This document shows positions 40,476 to 53,103 of a stretch of DNA of 64,000 nucleotides, in pieces. Source of the stretch: Penicillus capitatus (Eukaryota > Chlorophyta); contig OZ287706.1 of the NCBI GenBank assembly GCA_965649825.1, positions 682,001 through 746,000 of the forward strand. Direction: 5' to 3'. Position 1 is the stretch's first letter. Each line of letters begins with the position of its first letter. The notes beneath the pieces were generated by a model. That model did no database searches. It saw nothing but the letters and a program-made list of their open reading frames with translations, and had not been told where the DNA came from. A program made the translations under genes and the position numbers.

Positions 40476-41720
40476 ATGTCCGACGCGCCAAATCTGTCAT
40501 ATCCCACAACTGTCTCTCCAACGCCGTCCGCAAACGCGTCGGGATCAAAATGCCGTTCACTCGAGGTCGGCCATCTGCCGAAACGACGTCCGGCGTCCGA
40601 AGCCGACACCGCGCAAGAACGGTTGTCGATCGGCGGCGACATCCACCTCTTCATCCCGTCATCATGATCACAGACGGGAGAAAGAAGTGGCAGATCTGTT
40701 TGCCTCTCCCCTCGGGGTCGTTCTGAAACTTATGGGAATGGTATGCTTCTCCGTGGCCTGCCTGAATTGCCTGTCGTCCTGCTGTCCACTGGGGAGATTC
40801 GCGAGTGTTGCTGCTCAGAATTCAGGATCCGGTGAGACACGCAGCCTCTGTGTCGGTGCGATCGTGGGTGGATCTTAGGAACTTTGTCCATTCCTGCATG
40901 GACAGGACTCTCTGCCGGTTTCCTGCACACGTTGGCTGGACCGGATCACTTAGCCGGACTAACACCCCTTACCCTGGGACAGTCTCAAGCAGCTGCCGTA
41001 TCGATGGGCGCTCTGTGGGGGTTTGGCCATTCCTCCGGCCAACTGATCCTCGGTATTACGTTCCTCATTCTTAAAGTACTATCCCTTGCAAAGATGCAAG
41101 GAAAGATCCGTCGAGCATTATTCTATAGGAACGCTTTCAAGGCATCGTGCCGATCTTGTCGCGATGGTCCGGTGCCATAGTGGGCTTGACGCTCGTTGCT
41201 ATTGGCTGTATGGGCATTTACGAGAGTCGATTTGCACATCACCACGAGGATACGCACGAATCTGCAACACCAGCCGTCAATCCCAAAGGTCTCCATTTCT
41301 CCCACGCCTGAGCATCATGCATCATGACTGTCTGTGTGCATCTAATAGAGGGCATCGCCAGACGTGGGTTGGGAACGTATGCCATGGGGTTTGTCTACGG
41401 TCTTCAGCCAGATTCCCTCTTTGTCGTTTTGCCGGCTCTGGCATTGCCCTCCGCCCTGGCGACGCTTGCTTATGTCGTGACGTTCGTCGTCGGGACAGTC
41501 TGTGCCATGGCAGGGTACACTTTTGCCATCGGTTCGTCTTGGCCCCCCATCGATGTCTTCGACCATCGTCATGGCTGTAGGGACAGCATCGGATGCGGCA
41601 ACGCAACATCAACCGTGGCTCATGCAACATCTCTCTACCCTTGCTGCATCCGTTGCCCTTGGCATTGGATTGCTCATTCTTCTCCCCAACCTCGGATGTC
41701 CATTACCTTTCTCGCTGTAG
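40476..41720 (+). CDS. NicO-type nickel/cobalt (divalent metal) transporter-like membrane protein
   Basis: Exons join in phase across introns of about 46-60 nt (for example donor at 40619, GT...AG near 40833-40878, and 41072-41131). The N-terminus is polar and could include a targeting signal. The core has the transporter signature GFLHTLAGPDHLAGLTPLTL, with the H-x(4)-D-H metal site, then ALWGFGHSSGQLILG. Later exons contain GAIVGLTLVAIGCMGIYESR, a His-rich loop (FAHHHEDTHE), GTYAMGFVYGLQPDSLFVVL with a second characteristic GLQPDSL block, and a final hydrophobic segment to TAG 41720. It is similar in plan to the chloroplast-associated high-affinity nickel-transport family of plants. Metal specificity is inference. 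Confidence 0.82.
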
Positions 41721-41971
41721 CAATTGGAGAGCATCTCGTAAACAGGACACGAACCGTCGATCGTCATAGCCGTCCACTTGACAGATTCCAGACCCCGAAT
41801 TGGACCCCCTACCTCGGCCCACTTCTCACATGGCGGCGCATCTGAGAGGAGACAAGTGTTATTGAGAGTGCATCATCGTTAGAGGACGGACGTCATTTAA
41901 CGCGCCATCCCGGAATCCATTTGTTCGTCATCCGGTCGCGCCACTGTATCCGTCTCTCTCCGTTCGCGTCG

Positions 41972-44900
41972 ATGGCCTACGTCGACAAAGTGCGTGGCGT
42001 GCGTTGTCAAGGTGCCGATGTCGGCGAGGGTGTTATGGTCTTTAGGTTTTGATCAAAGGGATAAGGAGCTTCGATCCCGAGAACTCCGCTCCAATTGATC
42101 TCTACAAACCGTTGACGCTCATCGTCGGGTCCAATGGCGCCGGCAAGACGGTGCGCTGTGTATTGCTGGCTGACGACTCTTATGGCGCGATGTGTGATCG
42201 TGGATGGCTAGACAATCATCGAAAGTCTGCGCGTCGCCTGTACAGGTACATTGCCGCCCAATGCACGTCTCGGACAGAGCTTCGTCCACGATCCCAAGGT
42301 TCGTACACTCTCATTGCTCAAAGTGTGAGAAAAGAGTGACATAGGTAGCAAAAGAGAGAGAAGTGAAGGCTCAGATTATGGTGCGATTTTGCAATACAGC
42401 CGGCGACCCGTTCGTTGTGATTCGCTCCTACCAAGTCAGTCACCGCTCTCTTCAACTGCCTTCAGTAGCGTGACTGGTGGACGATGGACAGCTGTGCCAA
42501 AAAGCGACATCGATGCAGTTCAAAGCAATCGATCAGACACTCAAGAAAGTGGATCCGAGAACGAACGAGACGATGGTCATTACGCAGACCTGCGCCGACA
42601 TGGATAAGATTGTGCCAACAATGATGGGCGTATCGAGGGTGCATCTTGCCATGTGTTTGAGATCCAGTCGATGCGGGATGCATGTACAGGCGGTGTTAGA
42701 CAATGTGATTTTCGTTCATCAAGATGAATCGAATTGGCCCCTCTCGGAGCCGAAGGTTTTGAAGGAGAAGTTCGATCTTCTGTTCGGTACATCGAAGTAC
42801 ACAAAGGTGAGAGATGTCGGTTGGTGGCCAAGCCGATCGAATGGGCACAAAATGTGACAGTGGTTCGAAGAGATTCGAAAATTGAAGACGGAGAAGACGA
42901 ACGAACTCAAAGTGAAGAAAGTTGATTTGGGGCACCTTCAGACGCACAAGACAAAGGCAACGAAGCTGAGGGAGCAGATCGAGAAGAGAGAGGCCGAGAT
43001 GGTTAAAATGCATGAAGCTATTGCCGAACTGGAAGTGGAGATCGAGGCATAGTCTCGTCTTCTTTCTTCATGGCGTGATCCAAACGATCCGTTTTGGTGA
43101 TGCAGAGGGTCACGGCCGAGAGTCAGACGGTGGAAGCTGCATTGCAGTGCATAGGTGAGAAGGAAACAGAACGTTCTTTGCTGAGCTCGCAGTTGAAGAC
43201 CATGTCTCAAATAAACGAAGAAATGTTGGCGAAGCTCCCAGTGGGTCCTTATCGATATCGGCATGGCGTGATGTGCACGAACAGGATGGTGATTACGAAG
43301 ACGATGAGGATTCTCTGAAAGAGGGTATCGGTGAATGCGATGAGACGGTTGAGCATTTGAAGAGAGAGGTTGATCGATTGGACGATGCCGTTCGTCGAGA
43401 CCAGGAGAAGGCAGTCGTGCACAAGAACGAATACGCCAAAGTGTGTCCTGGAGTGTTGCAGACCGACGAGAGACGTGTCATGTCTGTCAGGCCTGTCAAC
43501 AGCAAGGAATGCTTCAGGCTGAGGTATCAGCTAACGAGCGAAACCGACAGGAACGGGATCGTTACATAGAGCAGTTGAGTGAGCATGCAGGCACGATGGT
43601 GACCGGTGCGGATTTTTTCCAGAGGGACAATGCGAATCTCCGTTTGGTCGCAGAAACGGAGAATCCCGAAGCCTTTGTCGCTGCCTTCGAGAAAAGCGTA
43701 TTGGATGCGGAATCGAGGTTGAGTGACATGAAGATGAAGAATAAAGAGCTGGATGAAAAAATGAGTGAGGAACTGCGAAGCGTCGTCATGCAGATCGAAA
43801 CAGCATCTGAACGTATGCGCTTGCACAAACGCGAGAAAAACCAAAACGATCTGAAGTTGGCACAGCTAAAGAAAAAGGTCACGATTTCGTAAGCAGAGCA
43901 TTCTTTTCCTGAACAGCATCTCTAGGCCGTCGAATTTCTCATTCATGAAACAGATCTGGAAGATCTCGAGTCGAGAGAGAAGGAAGCTTTTGAACAGCTT
44001 GCGGCAAATCGAGAACTCTGTGAGGCGAAGAATTTTGCAGATCAGATCGCTCATGCTGTTACGGAGATCGAGGCGATGCATCTGTCCATACAACAACTCA
44101 AAGAGGCACGTTCTAAGATTGAAGCGTTCGTTCCCTGCGAATGACAGCTCTATTGGTGTGACTCAGGAAAAGAGCCATCTCGATGCGGCATCCGAGACAG
44201 AAACGAAGATCAAATGGAAGAAGCAAGAACTGAAGACGAAGAGGGGACAGTTGACGGAACGCATGGCAGAGCATCGGGCAGAGATTGAAGAACTCCTTGG
44301 CCAAGGTCACACATCTGCTTGCATTCTGGTCACTCCTTCCTGAGTGCTCGCTTTGTGATCTACAGAAGTCGAGGCCTGTCAGCTGAAGGAGCGTTACCGT
44401 GTGATCTTGGAAGCGATACAAAAAGAAACGGCACAATTGGAAGAGAAGCTTAAAGAGGCACAGGCAGCACGTACGCTTGCCGAAGTGAGATGTGTGTGAG
44501 ATCTGGCCCTGCCGTGCGAATCGCTGTCCTTTTTTCCAGCACCGTTTAAGCACGACATCAGCCGATCTTCGCGAAAAAGAAGCAAGACTCGAGCGGTGCA
44601 GAGACGAACTCAGCAAAGGGTTACGGTCTGCGATGGGAAGGGAGATTTCGATCGATGCCTACACATCGGAGTTTGCTGATCTTGAACAGGTGCGATGGAT
44701 ATGCCACAGCAGCTGATAGTGTGACGCTGTTCTTTGACATCATCCAACAGAGATTTGAAGAGCTCAAAGAGAGAAGTTCTATGGGAGAAGCCAGTGTGAA
44801 GCTCATGAAGGGCGTCATCAAGACAGCAGCATCACGCAGTATCTGTCTCGTCTGTTCCAGAGAATTCACCGAAGAAGAAAGGGATGCGTTCATCGACGAA

Positions 44901-47254
44901 AAGGAAGCAGAAGTTCAGGTGTGTTCTCTGGCGTCTGAAGACCATGGGATGCGTGATGTGTCAGAATCTGCCAGAGCGAATGAAAAACGACGAAGTCATG
45001 GTCGAGACCATCGCCTCTCAGTTATCTCAGATGAAGGCGCTCCACTCGGTCTTTCATGAATACGCTTCCCTCAAAGACACCGTGATCCCAGTGTTAAAGA
45101 GCCAACAGATGGATCTTGAATCGGCTCTGACGGCTACAGAGATGCAGGTGTAATGCATAGTTCGATGGTGAGATGATTATCGAAGGGATGTGGCTTTGAG
45201 GTGGCAACGGCGAAGACAGACGACGAGAGACAACGAGAGAAAGCCCGGAATGCCTCAGCATTTGCGGAAACGGTTCTTTGGCCCGTGAACAAGTGACAGA
45301 TATCCGATGTTGTCATTTACGCAATCGATGCATATGTAGCCTTGTGAGCGATATCCAAGCATCGGAGGTATTGCTGGATGAACTGCAACAAAGATGTATG
45401 CAGATCGATGGTCGGCGCAGTCTGTTGGATCTGGAGGCAGAACTGGAAGCTCTGGAACTTGGAAAGAAAGAACAGGAGTCAAAGAAAGATCAGCTGCAAA
45501 AGGAGCAACAGGATTTGAGCAGCGCCTTCGTGACGCTTTCCCAGGAACATCTGGAAATCAAGAACGAAGTGGAGAAGTATCGCACCAACGTCGCCAACAA
45601 AGAACTCCATCGAGAACACGTTTGCGCCAAATTCGAAGCAAGAACGGCGGCTACGTAGGAACTGCTTTCCATAGGCATCGGAACTCGAGCAGAGAAATGC
45701 ATCGATCGAAGCACAGGTGACAGAATTTGAGGAAGAGATCGCATCCTTGCAGCCCAAAAAGGCCACGTTGGACACCCAACGCAAAGAAGAGCGCCTGCGG
45801 AGTGTCCAGACAGAACGCGTGATGGAACAGCAAGTTGTTCGACATCCATCTCGTGTGTTGGGATATGCCTGTTGTGTGATCAGACGAACGAGATGCGGCA
45901 TCAGTTGGATGCTTTGATTCGAAAGAATCGGATGGTTCGGCAGTTTGATGATGCCAATACATTGCAGCGCCTTCAGGACACCCAGCAATGTCTCAAAGAT
46001 ATCGACGAGGCACAGAATCGACTGCAGACGTCGATTGAGGACACGCAAAAGGCACGAAGAGAGCTCGTGGATGACATCCAGCGACATCAGGATATGAAAC
46101 GCAACATCCAAGTGAAACCAAATGTCTCTCCTGGCTCACGTGCCAGACACCGTTCGGCAGCTGTGCCTGGAATGGAGAAAAGGAAAGCGAGAAGAGGATG
46201 AACTGTCTGCCAAGTTGGATGCGATTCAGCAGGAGATCGATCAGGTCGATATAGAGGGACGATGCCAAACATACGAATCGCGATGCCTTGTGCAGATCGA
46301 ATCGAAGCAGATGCTTGTTCGAAAGCTGAAGAAGCTCCAAAGAGAGACTGAGGAATTCAAAGATACACAGAGTCGTTCAACAGGTTCCTTGGGCATGTTA
46401 CAGCGTACCCTTGTGGAGTCTGATCCCCCATCTTCGCTCGCTCGTGCCGACGGCGTTTGACTGTAGGACGAGAGAGGAGCTCAGCTCAGATCTGTACAGA
46501 GACATCGATATGCAGTACAAGAGTGCCTTGGTGGATAAAGTCCTCCTCGAAACAGGCATTGAAGACCTTCAGACATTTCACCAGGTCGACCAGAGGATGC
46601 CATGATAGAGTGAGGTCATTGTGTGAGATGCCTAGGCATGCGAACGCGCATTGCTGTCTTACCACACCATGAAAATGGAGGAGATCAATGCAGCGATGAA
46701 GGAGTTATGGAGGACGATTTATAAAGGATCGGACATTGAATACATCGAAATCAAGGCAGAAGAAGTCAAGGGTCATGCCGGTCGATCCCACAACTACAGG
46801 TGCACATCGACAGCACGTGTCCGGTCTCCCATTCTATGTAGCACAGACTGTCCATGAGTGTGAACGGGAGTCACCTGGAGATGCGAGGACGCTGCAGTGC
46901 AGGACAGAAAGTGTTGGCAGGGATCATCGTACGACTGGCATTGGCAGAGACCTTCTGTGTGAAGTGCGGCATTTTGGCTCTGGATGAGCCGACGACCAAT
47001 TTGGACGAAGCTAACGTCGAGTCTTTGGCCGATGCCCTTCGGGATATCATCGAGAACCGACAACAGCAAGAGAACTTCCAACTCATTGTGCGATTCTGTG
47101 CATCAGACGTGGAGTCCATTGCTTTCTGTTGCAGGTCATCACACATGACGACAATTTTGCCAGAAAGATCCGAACACGAGAACATGCCGAGTACCTCTGG
47201 CGTGTAACGAAAGATAACAAAAATCATTCCACGCTGACAAGAGAGCGCATCTAA
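41972..47254 (+). CDS. RAD50: DNA double-strand-break repair ATPase Rad50
   Basis: Component of the Mre11-Rad50 complex. Start ATG 41972 (MAYVDK, then a 55-nt intron, then [13 protein letters not shown]). Walker A is GSNGAGKT at 42127-42150, and the Q-loop exon has NNVIF-like [19 protein letters not shown]. Long coiled-coil exons follow, with the zinc hook CLVC at 44844-44855 followed by [12 protein letters not shown]. After the returning coiled coil come [20 protein letters not shown] and [11 protein letters not shown], the ABC signature [20 protein letters not shown] at about 46881-46940, Walker [21 protein letters not shown], and ITHDDNF (H-loop). It ends at TAA 47252-47254. More than a dozen short introns. 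Family-typical length. All motifs intact. Confidence 0.95.
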
Positions 47255-47675
47255 GATGCCTTTAGCATGTCAAGAACATATCCTGATGCTGACAGTCATG
47301 AAAACGTCTGTTTGTATGCGCCTTGTAAAAGGATTGAGATGTTATGGGATGTTCGTGCGGTGCCGTTGCGAAGGGATGACGTGGCATTGATGTGACGTTC
47401 GCCGCCCACCCATCTAACCGATGGCTCATGACGCTCTTCTTCGTACCATGTCTCTATCCTCGCCATGACGGCATCGTTCATTTCTACCCTGCACCTGGGG
47501 TGATGGCTACTATGTCAAGGGCGTGCCTGGCAGACAGGATAGCATAGAACCAAATGACCATGGGTTGCAATTGAACATGAGCTTGTTCAAAAACTTTATC
47601 GTCAGAAGTACTGGTCAGCGCTTCGTCGAGTCGTATATAATACATGCTAAGTCATAATGTCCGTCGATACTGTGC
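47255..47675. other. Intergenic, nothing recognised
   Basis: About 420 bp between Rad50 and the convergent minus-strand gene. Only short frames. Confidence 0.5.
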
Positions 47676-48317
47676 TCAGTAACGTGAGTATCCGCGTCGT
47701 CCTCTGCGTGTCTTTGCCAGCCACACCACAAGTTTATTCAATGTCCATTTCGGTCCATAAGCACGGCGCATTTCGTTCTTGATTTCTGCAAAAGCGTGGT
47801 CGAGCGTGAGACCTTCTTCTATCTTCAGCTCGACGTATTCGCAGATCCATTTGCGTCGAAACACTTGCATCTTGCATTTCTTGTTCGAACGCGGTCGGTA
47901 CATGTAACCCTGTTCTGCTCGGCGCCGTTCAAGATCGCGTAGGGCCGGGTGCGATTTGCCCTGGACTATCACTTCGACGGTCCATTCGTGCCACAGACGT
48001 TCCAGTGAATACTCTGCGCAAAGATGCGTTGTCAGTTTGCGGCACTTCTTTGCATATTCGCAGTGACTGTACCGCTTAGACGGGGAAGATCATCAAACAA
48101 GCAAGGGGAATTTTGCCCACGAGGCGTCATCATCGTATAATGGACTGATACCCTGACGAGGAAGAGAACGCGTTTGGGGTTGTGCTCCCAGTAAAACGAA
48201 ATAACAGGAAGGTACAGTTGAATGCCACGTAAGAAAGGAAGCTGCGCCAACCGACGTTCATCAATTTCATCATCGCCACCTGCGCTACGACGCATGGATT
48301 TGACGGCGAAGCTCACG
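47676..48317 (-). CDS. GCR1_C-like DNA-binding protein (possibly Crypton-derived)
   Basis: The C-terminal exon (47676 to about 48017) reads YSLERLWHEWTVEVIVQGKS, then HPALRDLERRRAEQGYMYRP, a basic stretch, FRRKWICEYVELKIEEGLTL and a C-terminal helix ending in basic RRGRRGYSRY. The order of L-W-x-E-W-T, a short G/S loop, LE-x-R(Y/R), a basic stretch, then RR-x(3)-x-EY/I and a GLT/GLS turn is that of the GCR1_C domain. That domain is found in fungal Gcr1-type regulators and in Crypton tyrosine-recombinase transposons. The upstream exon (near 48150-48317) contains LPFLRGIQLYLPVISFYWEH. No recombinase catalytic region is visible, so a domesticated DNA-binding protein is more likely than an active element. 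The intron ends are uncertain. It is divergent from the gene at 48365 (47 bp). Confidence 0.45.
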
Positions 48318-48364
48318 GAACACGGTCCGTTGTTACGGTGCTGTCGCCGAGATCACGATGCTCA

Positions 48365-49034
48365 ATGACAGGCGAGGCGTTTTTGTCTTTGTTTGATGAC
48401 GCGGATCGAAAAAGAGTGAGTGTGAAGAAGAGAGCGCCGCCAGTGAAGTCGGAGAGTCATGAAACACTTCACCCGGTGGACAAAACGCACGGCGAGGCAG
48501 CCAAGAGATCATCTAGGCAGTGCCAACCCATCCCACAGAAAGAGAGACCTACTTTGATGAATGCCAAAGTCACCAATGTTGTCCCTCCTCAGCACAGACA
48601 TGGATAGAATGCCGTGGATGGTAGGCGTCGGAGATGCATGGGCGTAAGAGGTGCCGGATGCACGAGAGGAAAAGTCATGAAGAGATGGCCGATCGCCGCA
48701 ATCGTGAAGAGTTTCTTGCGTTTCGGCGAGATGTGGAGAAGTTAGGTACAGAAGATCGATATCTCGACAGAGCGGATGCAGAGAGATTCTGCCTTCAGGT
48801 ATTAAGGGATTGGACAAGGAGACATCGACGGCGTTCATCGATGACAAGTGGAGAGCATTGGGTGGAAAGAAGCCACCTGGCAAACCCATCCCCAAGAACA
48901 TCGGCATCGAACTCTGGAAACAAAAACAACAAGATCGATGCCTCTCTGAGCACCAGCCGAAACGGAAAAAGACGTCCTTGAAGAACAAACGAACAGGCCA
49001 TAAAATATCCCGTCGATACAAAGGGCATCCCTAA
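48365..49034 (+). CDS. DUF4602 (C1orf131/Faf1-like) ribosome-biogenesis protein
   Basis: The 5' part from ATG 48365 (MTGEAFLSLFDDADRKR) is polar and basic. After one or two introns comes EEFLAFRRDVEKLG, an intron with donor GTACAG at 48746 and acceptor near 48799, then IKGLDKETSTAFIDDKWRAL followed by GGKKPP. A basic tail (KRKKTSLKNKRTGHKI) follows. The order FRRDV-x-x-LG, GL-x-K, then LG-x-KPP followed by an RK-rich tail matches the DUF4602 family, whose members act in small-subunit processing in the nucleolus. Function is by family; the splice sites in the first half are unresolved. Confidence 0.62.
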
Positions 49035-49196
49035 TGTGCTAAAGTATGAGATGAGAGCTGGTTTGTATGTACTGTTATTTCGTGTAACTCTCGTCTTGCT
49101 CTTCCATCTCGTACGTATCCGTTTCAGCCGCAGCCACTTTTCGTTCGAGCTCTGTCAACAGCTCTTCTCGACTCTTGCTCCCATAACTATCGCCGC

Positions 49197-51293
49197 TCAT
49201 CTTTTTCTACATATCAAATAGATCAGATACAGAGTGAGAAGTGTGAGAAAGTGGCAGACGAGTGCATCTCGAATGAGCTGTTTTTTCTGTTCGGAGATCG
49301 GCGCCGTTAATCGTGCCACCACTTCGGACGCACGGGCCAGTTCTTCTTCCTCTTCTGCCTGACTGGCCGTCTCCTGTGCCACTTTCAGCTGTTGCCGCAG
49401 AATATCGTATCTACAACAGGAGCATATGTACAGAGAATGAGGATTGGACTGATGTGACTTGTTCATGATGTCCTGTCGGCGGTTGGTGAACTGCGACGGG
49501 AAGACTTCGGGAAAGTAACGCTGAAGAAAGCCGAACACGAAGACGTGACCCACAGGCGTGAGCGGAACGACCAGTATTGCGGCGAAAGGAATAAAGGCCA
49601 AGATATCTCTGGCTGTCCGTCTCAGTGCTGCCACTTCTCTTGGTTTTAGCGTCCCACCTGGATCACACATGATGATCATAAAGATCACTTGGCAAAAGGG
49701 CAAACCGAGTGCCGCTTTGGAGAAGAGACGACTGGCGTAGATCATATCGGTGCCCATGAGCCGTACCCCACGGATCAAAAAATTGATGCCCTCTTGGATC
49801 GTCTCGAGTGCCTCTTCCACTTGGAGATTCACTTTGGTCCATGTGAGGCGCGAATCGCCAAACACCACATCGGGATTGATGCCCAACCGACTTCTCAAAT
49901 CCTCGACATCGTCGACAAGATTCTGCAGAATGGTATCCCGGACGAGCACTGTTGGAGATTGCGTGAGTCGTTTCATCAGCGTCTTCAGCTGATCATCCAG
50001 TAGAGCGAACTCTGCTGTCAGAAGCAGAAGCTCTTCTGTCGATCCCTGTCGTCGAATGAAAGCACCGAGTGAAGATCGATCTTCGACAACATCGAGTGCC
50101 TCCTCTTCCAACGTCTGATAGACATACTCCATTTGCAGTTGCAGCGATCTCAAGGCCAGCAACCGCGATAACTGCAGCACTTCATCGTCCATGATCTTTA
50201 GCTGAAATGCTAGAGAGAGACGATCTTTGGCACTGGATTTCTGTAGCTTTGCCTCCCGTGCTTTGCTTGCTTCTTTGACACGCTTCTCGAGCTTCTCCAC
50301 TTCGAGCACCAGCTGAGTCATGTTTGTCTTTGAAGCTTCGGCCGTCGATAGGGGACGGGGAAGACCGGATGGTAAACGGGCGTTCTGTTTTGAACTGCCT
50401 CCTCCGTTTAGTCGATCCCACAGATCTTTTAAATAAACGGCTGTTTCCTGCAATCCGGATAGATAGTCTTCAGGCGGTATCTTCTTAACCTAAGCCGTCA
50501 CATCATTCTCACTCTTCTGAATCATCTCACACAAAAGCACCTGCTGCAGTTTGGATGCGACAAACTTCTCCGCCATCTTCTCCGCCTTGCCCAATCGCTT
50601 GATGGCCCCTCCAGCCCTCGATTCATTCGGTCGACCATACTTGTACTGTTTCTGAATTTCCAGTAGACTCGAGAGCTTCTCCTTGTCGAACACCGTCATC
50701 TTCCTGCGCAGATCCAGTCAACCTCATGTCATGCACACGACACCACTAAGATCGGCGGCCTCACGATGCGATTGGCAGACTCGGGACTTCCGACATCACG
50801 CGATCTAACAACAACTGAGCATATCGATTGACCTTATTCTCAATCTGCGTCTTCACATTCTCGGCCACTTCTTTGGAGAAGAGTGACGAGAAATCGGGTG
50901 ACATGAGTCGCCATCCTGCCTAGACAGCCATTCCTCACACTTCATCGACCATTCTCCCATTTCGCATACTTTCAACTGATCGGATGTCACTTGCATCTCA
51001 GCAATTGTCTCGAGCGTCCTATTCAACACCTGCTTCTCAATTTCTTCGCGTTCTTCTCCGGAGTACAGAGAAAGATTGCACTGGTCTTTGATCTCGTCAT
51101 AGATCGGTGTCTCCAGTCGCAACAGATACTCGGCACGCAGACAATTACGATAGATCTTCCGCAGCTGCAAGAGATCTTCCAGACGCTGCACACGATATCC
51201 AGACGCGTCATCATCAAACGACATCTCTTGCGGGAACAAATCGAGCTGCGAATTCGGTCTGCCATCCATCCTCCGTGAGACAAGACATGCCAA
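49197..51293 (-). CDS. LETM1-like mitochondrial protein (plant-type)
   Basis: Minus-strand exons join across short introns. From 5' to 3' these are a helical N-terminal exon (to about 50968), APDF-like PDFSSLFSKEVAENV, FDKEKLSSLLEIQKQYKYGR, then the long exon. Introns of 51, 47 and about 49 nt sit at KLQQ|VKKIPP, ALG|GTLKPRE and MNK|YDILRQQ. The diagnostic region is REVAALRRTARDILAFIPFA, then ILVVPLTPVGHVFVFGFLQR and YFPEVFPSQFTNRRQDI, the LETM1 ribosome-binding-like fold with its single membrane segment. A basic C-terminal hydrophobic helix (FLTLLTLYLIYLICRKR) ends it. LETM1 proteins act in mitochondrial inner-membrane cation (K+/H+) homeostasis. The order matches the long plant LETM1-like group. 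The 5' end is uncertain and may extend beyond 51293. Confidence 0.85.
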
Positions 51294-51592
51294 GATCAGA
51301 CGGATCCTTACTCCTGGACGGCGCAGACCACAAGTCTTCTGTGGGACAGTGTTCGCTTCTTGTGGCTTTCTGAGCTGTGTCGGTTTGTTCGGCGTCGGTG
51401 AGGTTTGCTGTTGGGTTGGTGACTGGGACGACGACTAAAGGTCAGCAACGACGACTCACTGTATGGCCCTGGGACACCACTTCGTTTCCAGCACCGTATC
51501 TCTTGACGCATCATCGTTTGTGGACGACGCCTAGGGCGACGAATCTCCTTTCTAAGTCAAGGCTGACGCCCTCTCTGTCCAGAAGAGCGCAG

Positions 51593-52627
51593 ATGACACA
51601 CACGTACGTCGAGTGCCACGTCGTCTCTGTACGACCTCTGCTGTTGCCTCTCATCACATGCGATTCGGTCTTGGACCTTCCGTCGTTCCACCGACACGAC
51701 GCATTCGACGGGACCCGCACCGGATGGGACGATTTGGTGAGACACAGGACGCATGAGGAATGGGAGAAAGGAATGCGGAATAGGTTTATGGGATTTTTGG
51801 ATCAACACGGAGCCAATGGCGAATCGTCTACGTGGTGGAGCACGTGGAAGCTTTGTCGACAGACTCCTGAACCCCGTGGCAACACTTTCTGCGTTGGGTA
51901 TCTTCAACTGAGAGGAGAAGTGTGAGAAATGTGTATAGAGCGCCGGTGCAGACGCCGATTGAGTATTTTCGTACGCGACGCATCACGGGAGATGGACGTT
52001 GTCTTTTCCGGGCGATCGTAATCTTCGTCTCACGGAAGACAGCAGGTTACATACGGCTGTTGTTTAGGCTCAAGGGATAGCACGATATAAGAGTATTCAT
52101 TTGACGCCGACCAAGGAAGAACGTGAAGCAGGTGTGATGGAGGGGAGCACGTGTGAGATGATGTGACGTGGTCATTGTGCTGAAGATAATTTGAGAATGG
52201 CTGTGCAAGAAGCCTTGTGTACATCTAAGGACATGCAGCATGAGTTCAGAGATGTTATCCAGACTCTAGAATCGCCGCTGCCCAAGTCAGTAGCACAGAT
52301 AAGTAAAATATGTGTGCGCGGTGTGGTGTGGTTAATAGATACTGCAAACAGTTGCGCTCGCCGAAGTTTTGGGGAGGGGAGCCAGAACTCCTCGTCCTTT
52401 CAAAACTGCTGAAAACACCGATCCATGTCTACAAGAGAGAATCGGAGTTTGGCAGGCAAGAGTAGATGTGAAAGGTTCTGATGTGACAGGTGCTTGTGTG
52501 GTGGCGCAGTCAAGGATCGGGATTTGTAAAGATTGTGGAATATGGAAGGGAAGCAAAGAAGATACGATATCCCCCAGTGAAACTGCTGTATTCAGGATCG
52601 AATCATTATGATCTGCTCCTGGATTGA
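51593..52627 (+). CDS. OTU-domain cysteine protease (deubiquitinase-like)
   Basis: The catalytic block FRTRRITGDGRCLFRAI (near 51970-52018) has the OTU D-G-x-C motif. Later exons give the rest of the fold: LTPTKEEREADNLRMAVQEA, a 53-nt intron, KYCKQLRSPKFWGGEPELLV, then KLLKTPIHVYKRESEFGRQ. The last exon is GFVKIVEYGREAKKIRYPPV, then LLYSGSNHYDLLLD, whose NHYD supplies the catalytic His. Introns (47-53 nt) join in phase; the stop is TGA 52625-52627. The region before the catalytic block (51593 to about 51925) is an open frame without a recognised domain, and its junction to the OTU exon is not resolved. Predicted to cleave ubiquitin or a ubiquitin-like conjugate. Confidence 0.85.
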
Positions 52628-53103
52628 TCTCATGCATCAGGGAATGGCTTTAAGCAAGACTGAATGGTTGACGAGAAAAGGGTCGTCCCGCGCTAAGACT
52701 TGTTTTTTCTTTAACGAGATTAGAGATGTCAAGAAGAGTAGTGGATTCTCTCATTGAGCGCGTATTCGTTGGATTGTTGTATTGGGAATGCTGTCACAAC
52801 AAGGAGAGAGATTAGAGGGTCGCCAATTTGTCAGGCAGTTAGTTAACTTAAACAGTCCCCAATAATGTACTGGAAATAGATCGAACTTGCACTGGCAAAA
52901 AATCAAAAGGACACACTGTTTTGCTGTGCGGAGAAGGGGAGAAGATGTTTTAATATGCATACCCTTGACTGACGTACCAAAGTAACAGATACTTTGAAAA
53001 CAAGCCAAAAGCTACACGTACAAACAAGCAAACAAGAAGAGGCAGACGTCTAGAGGTAAGGGACAAGACTATAATACATGCACCACTTTCTCATGATGCT
53101 TTT
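52628..53103. other. Intergenic, nothing recognised
   Basis: Sequence between the OTU gene and the inner end of the right HAUS6 arm. No features seen. Confidence 0.5.

Noticed and set aside
42049-47254. Rad50 appearing broken into many small frames
   Set aside because: The breaks coincide with short GT-AG introns and all motifs are retained in order.
47676-48317. An active Crypton transposon
   Set aside because: Only a DNA-binding-like C-terminal region is visible; no tyrosine recombinase R-H-R-Y region nearby.
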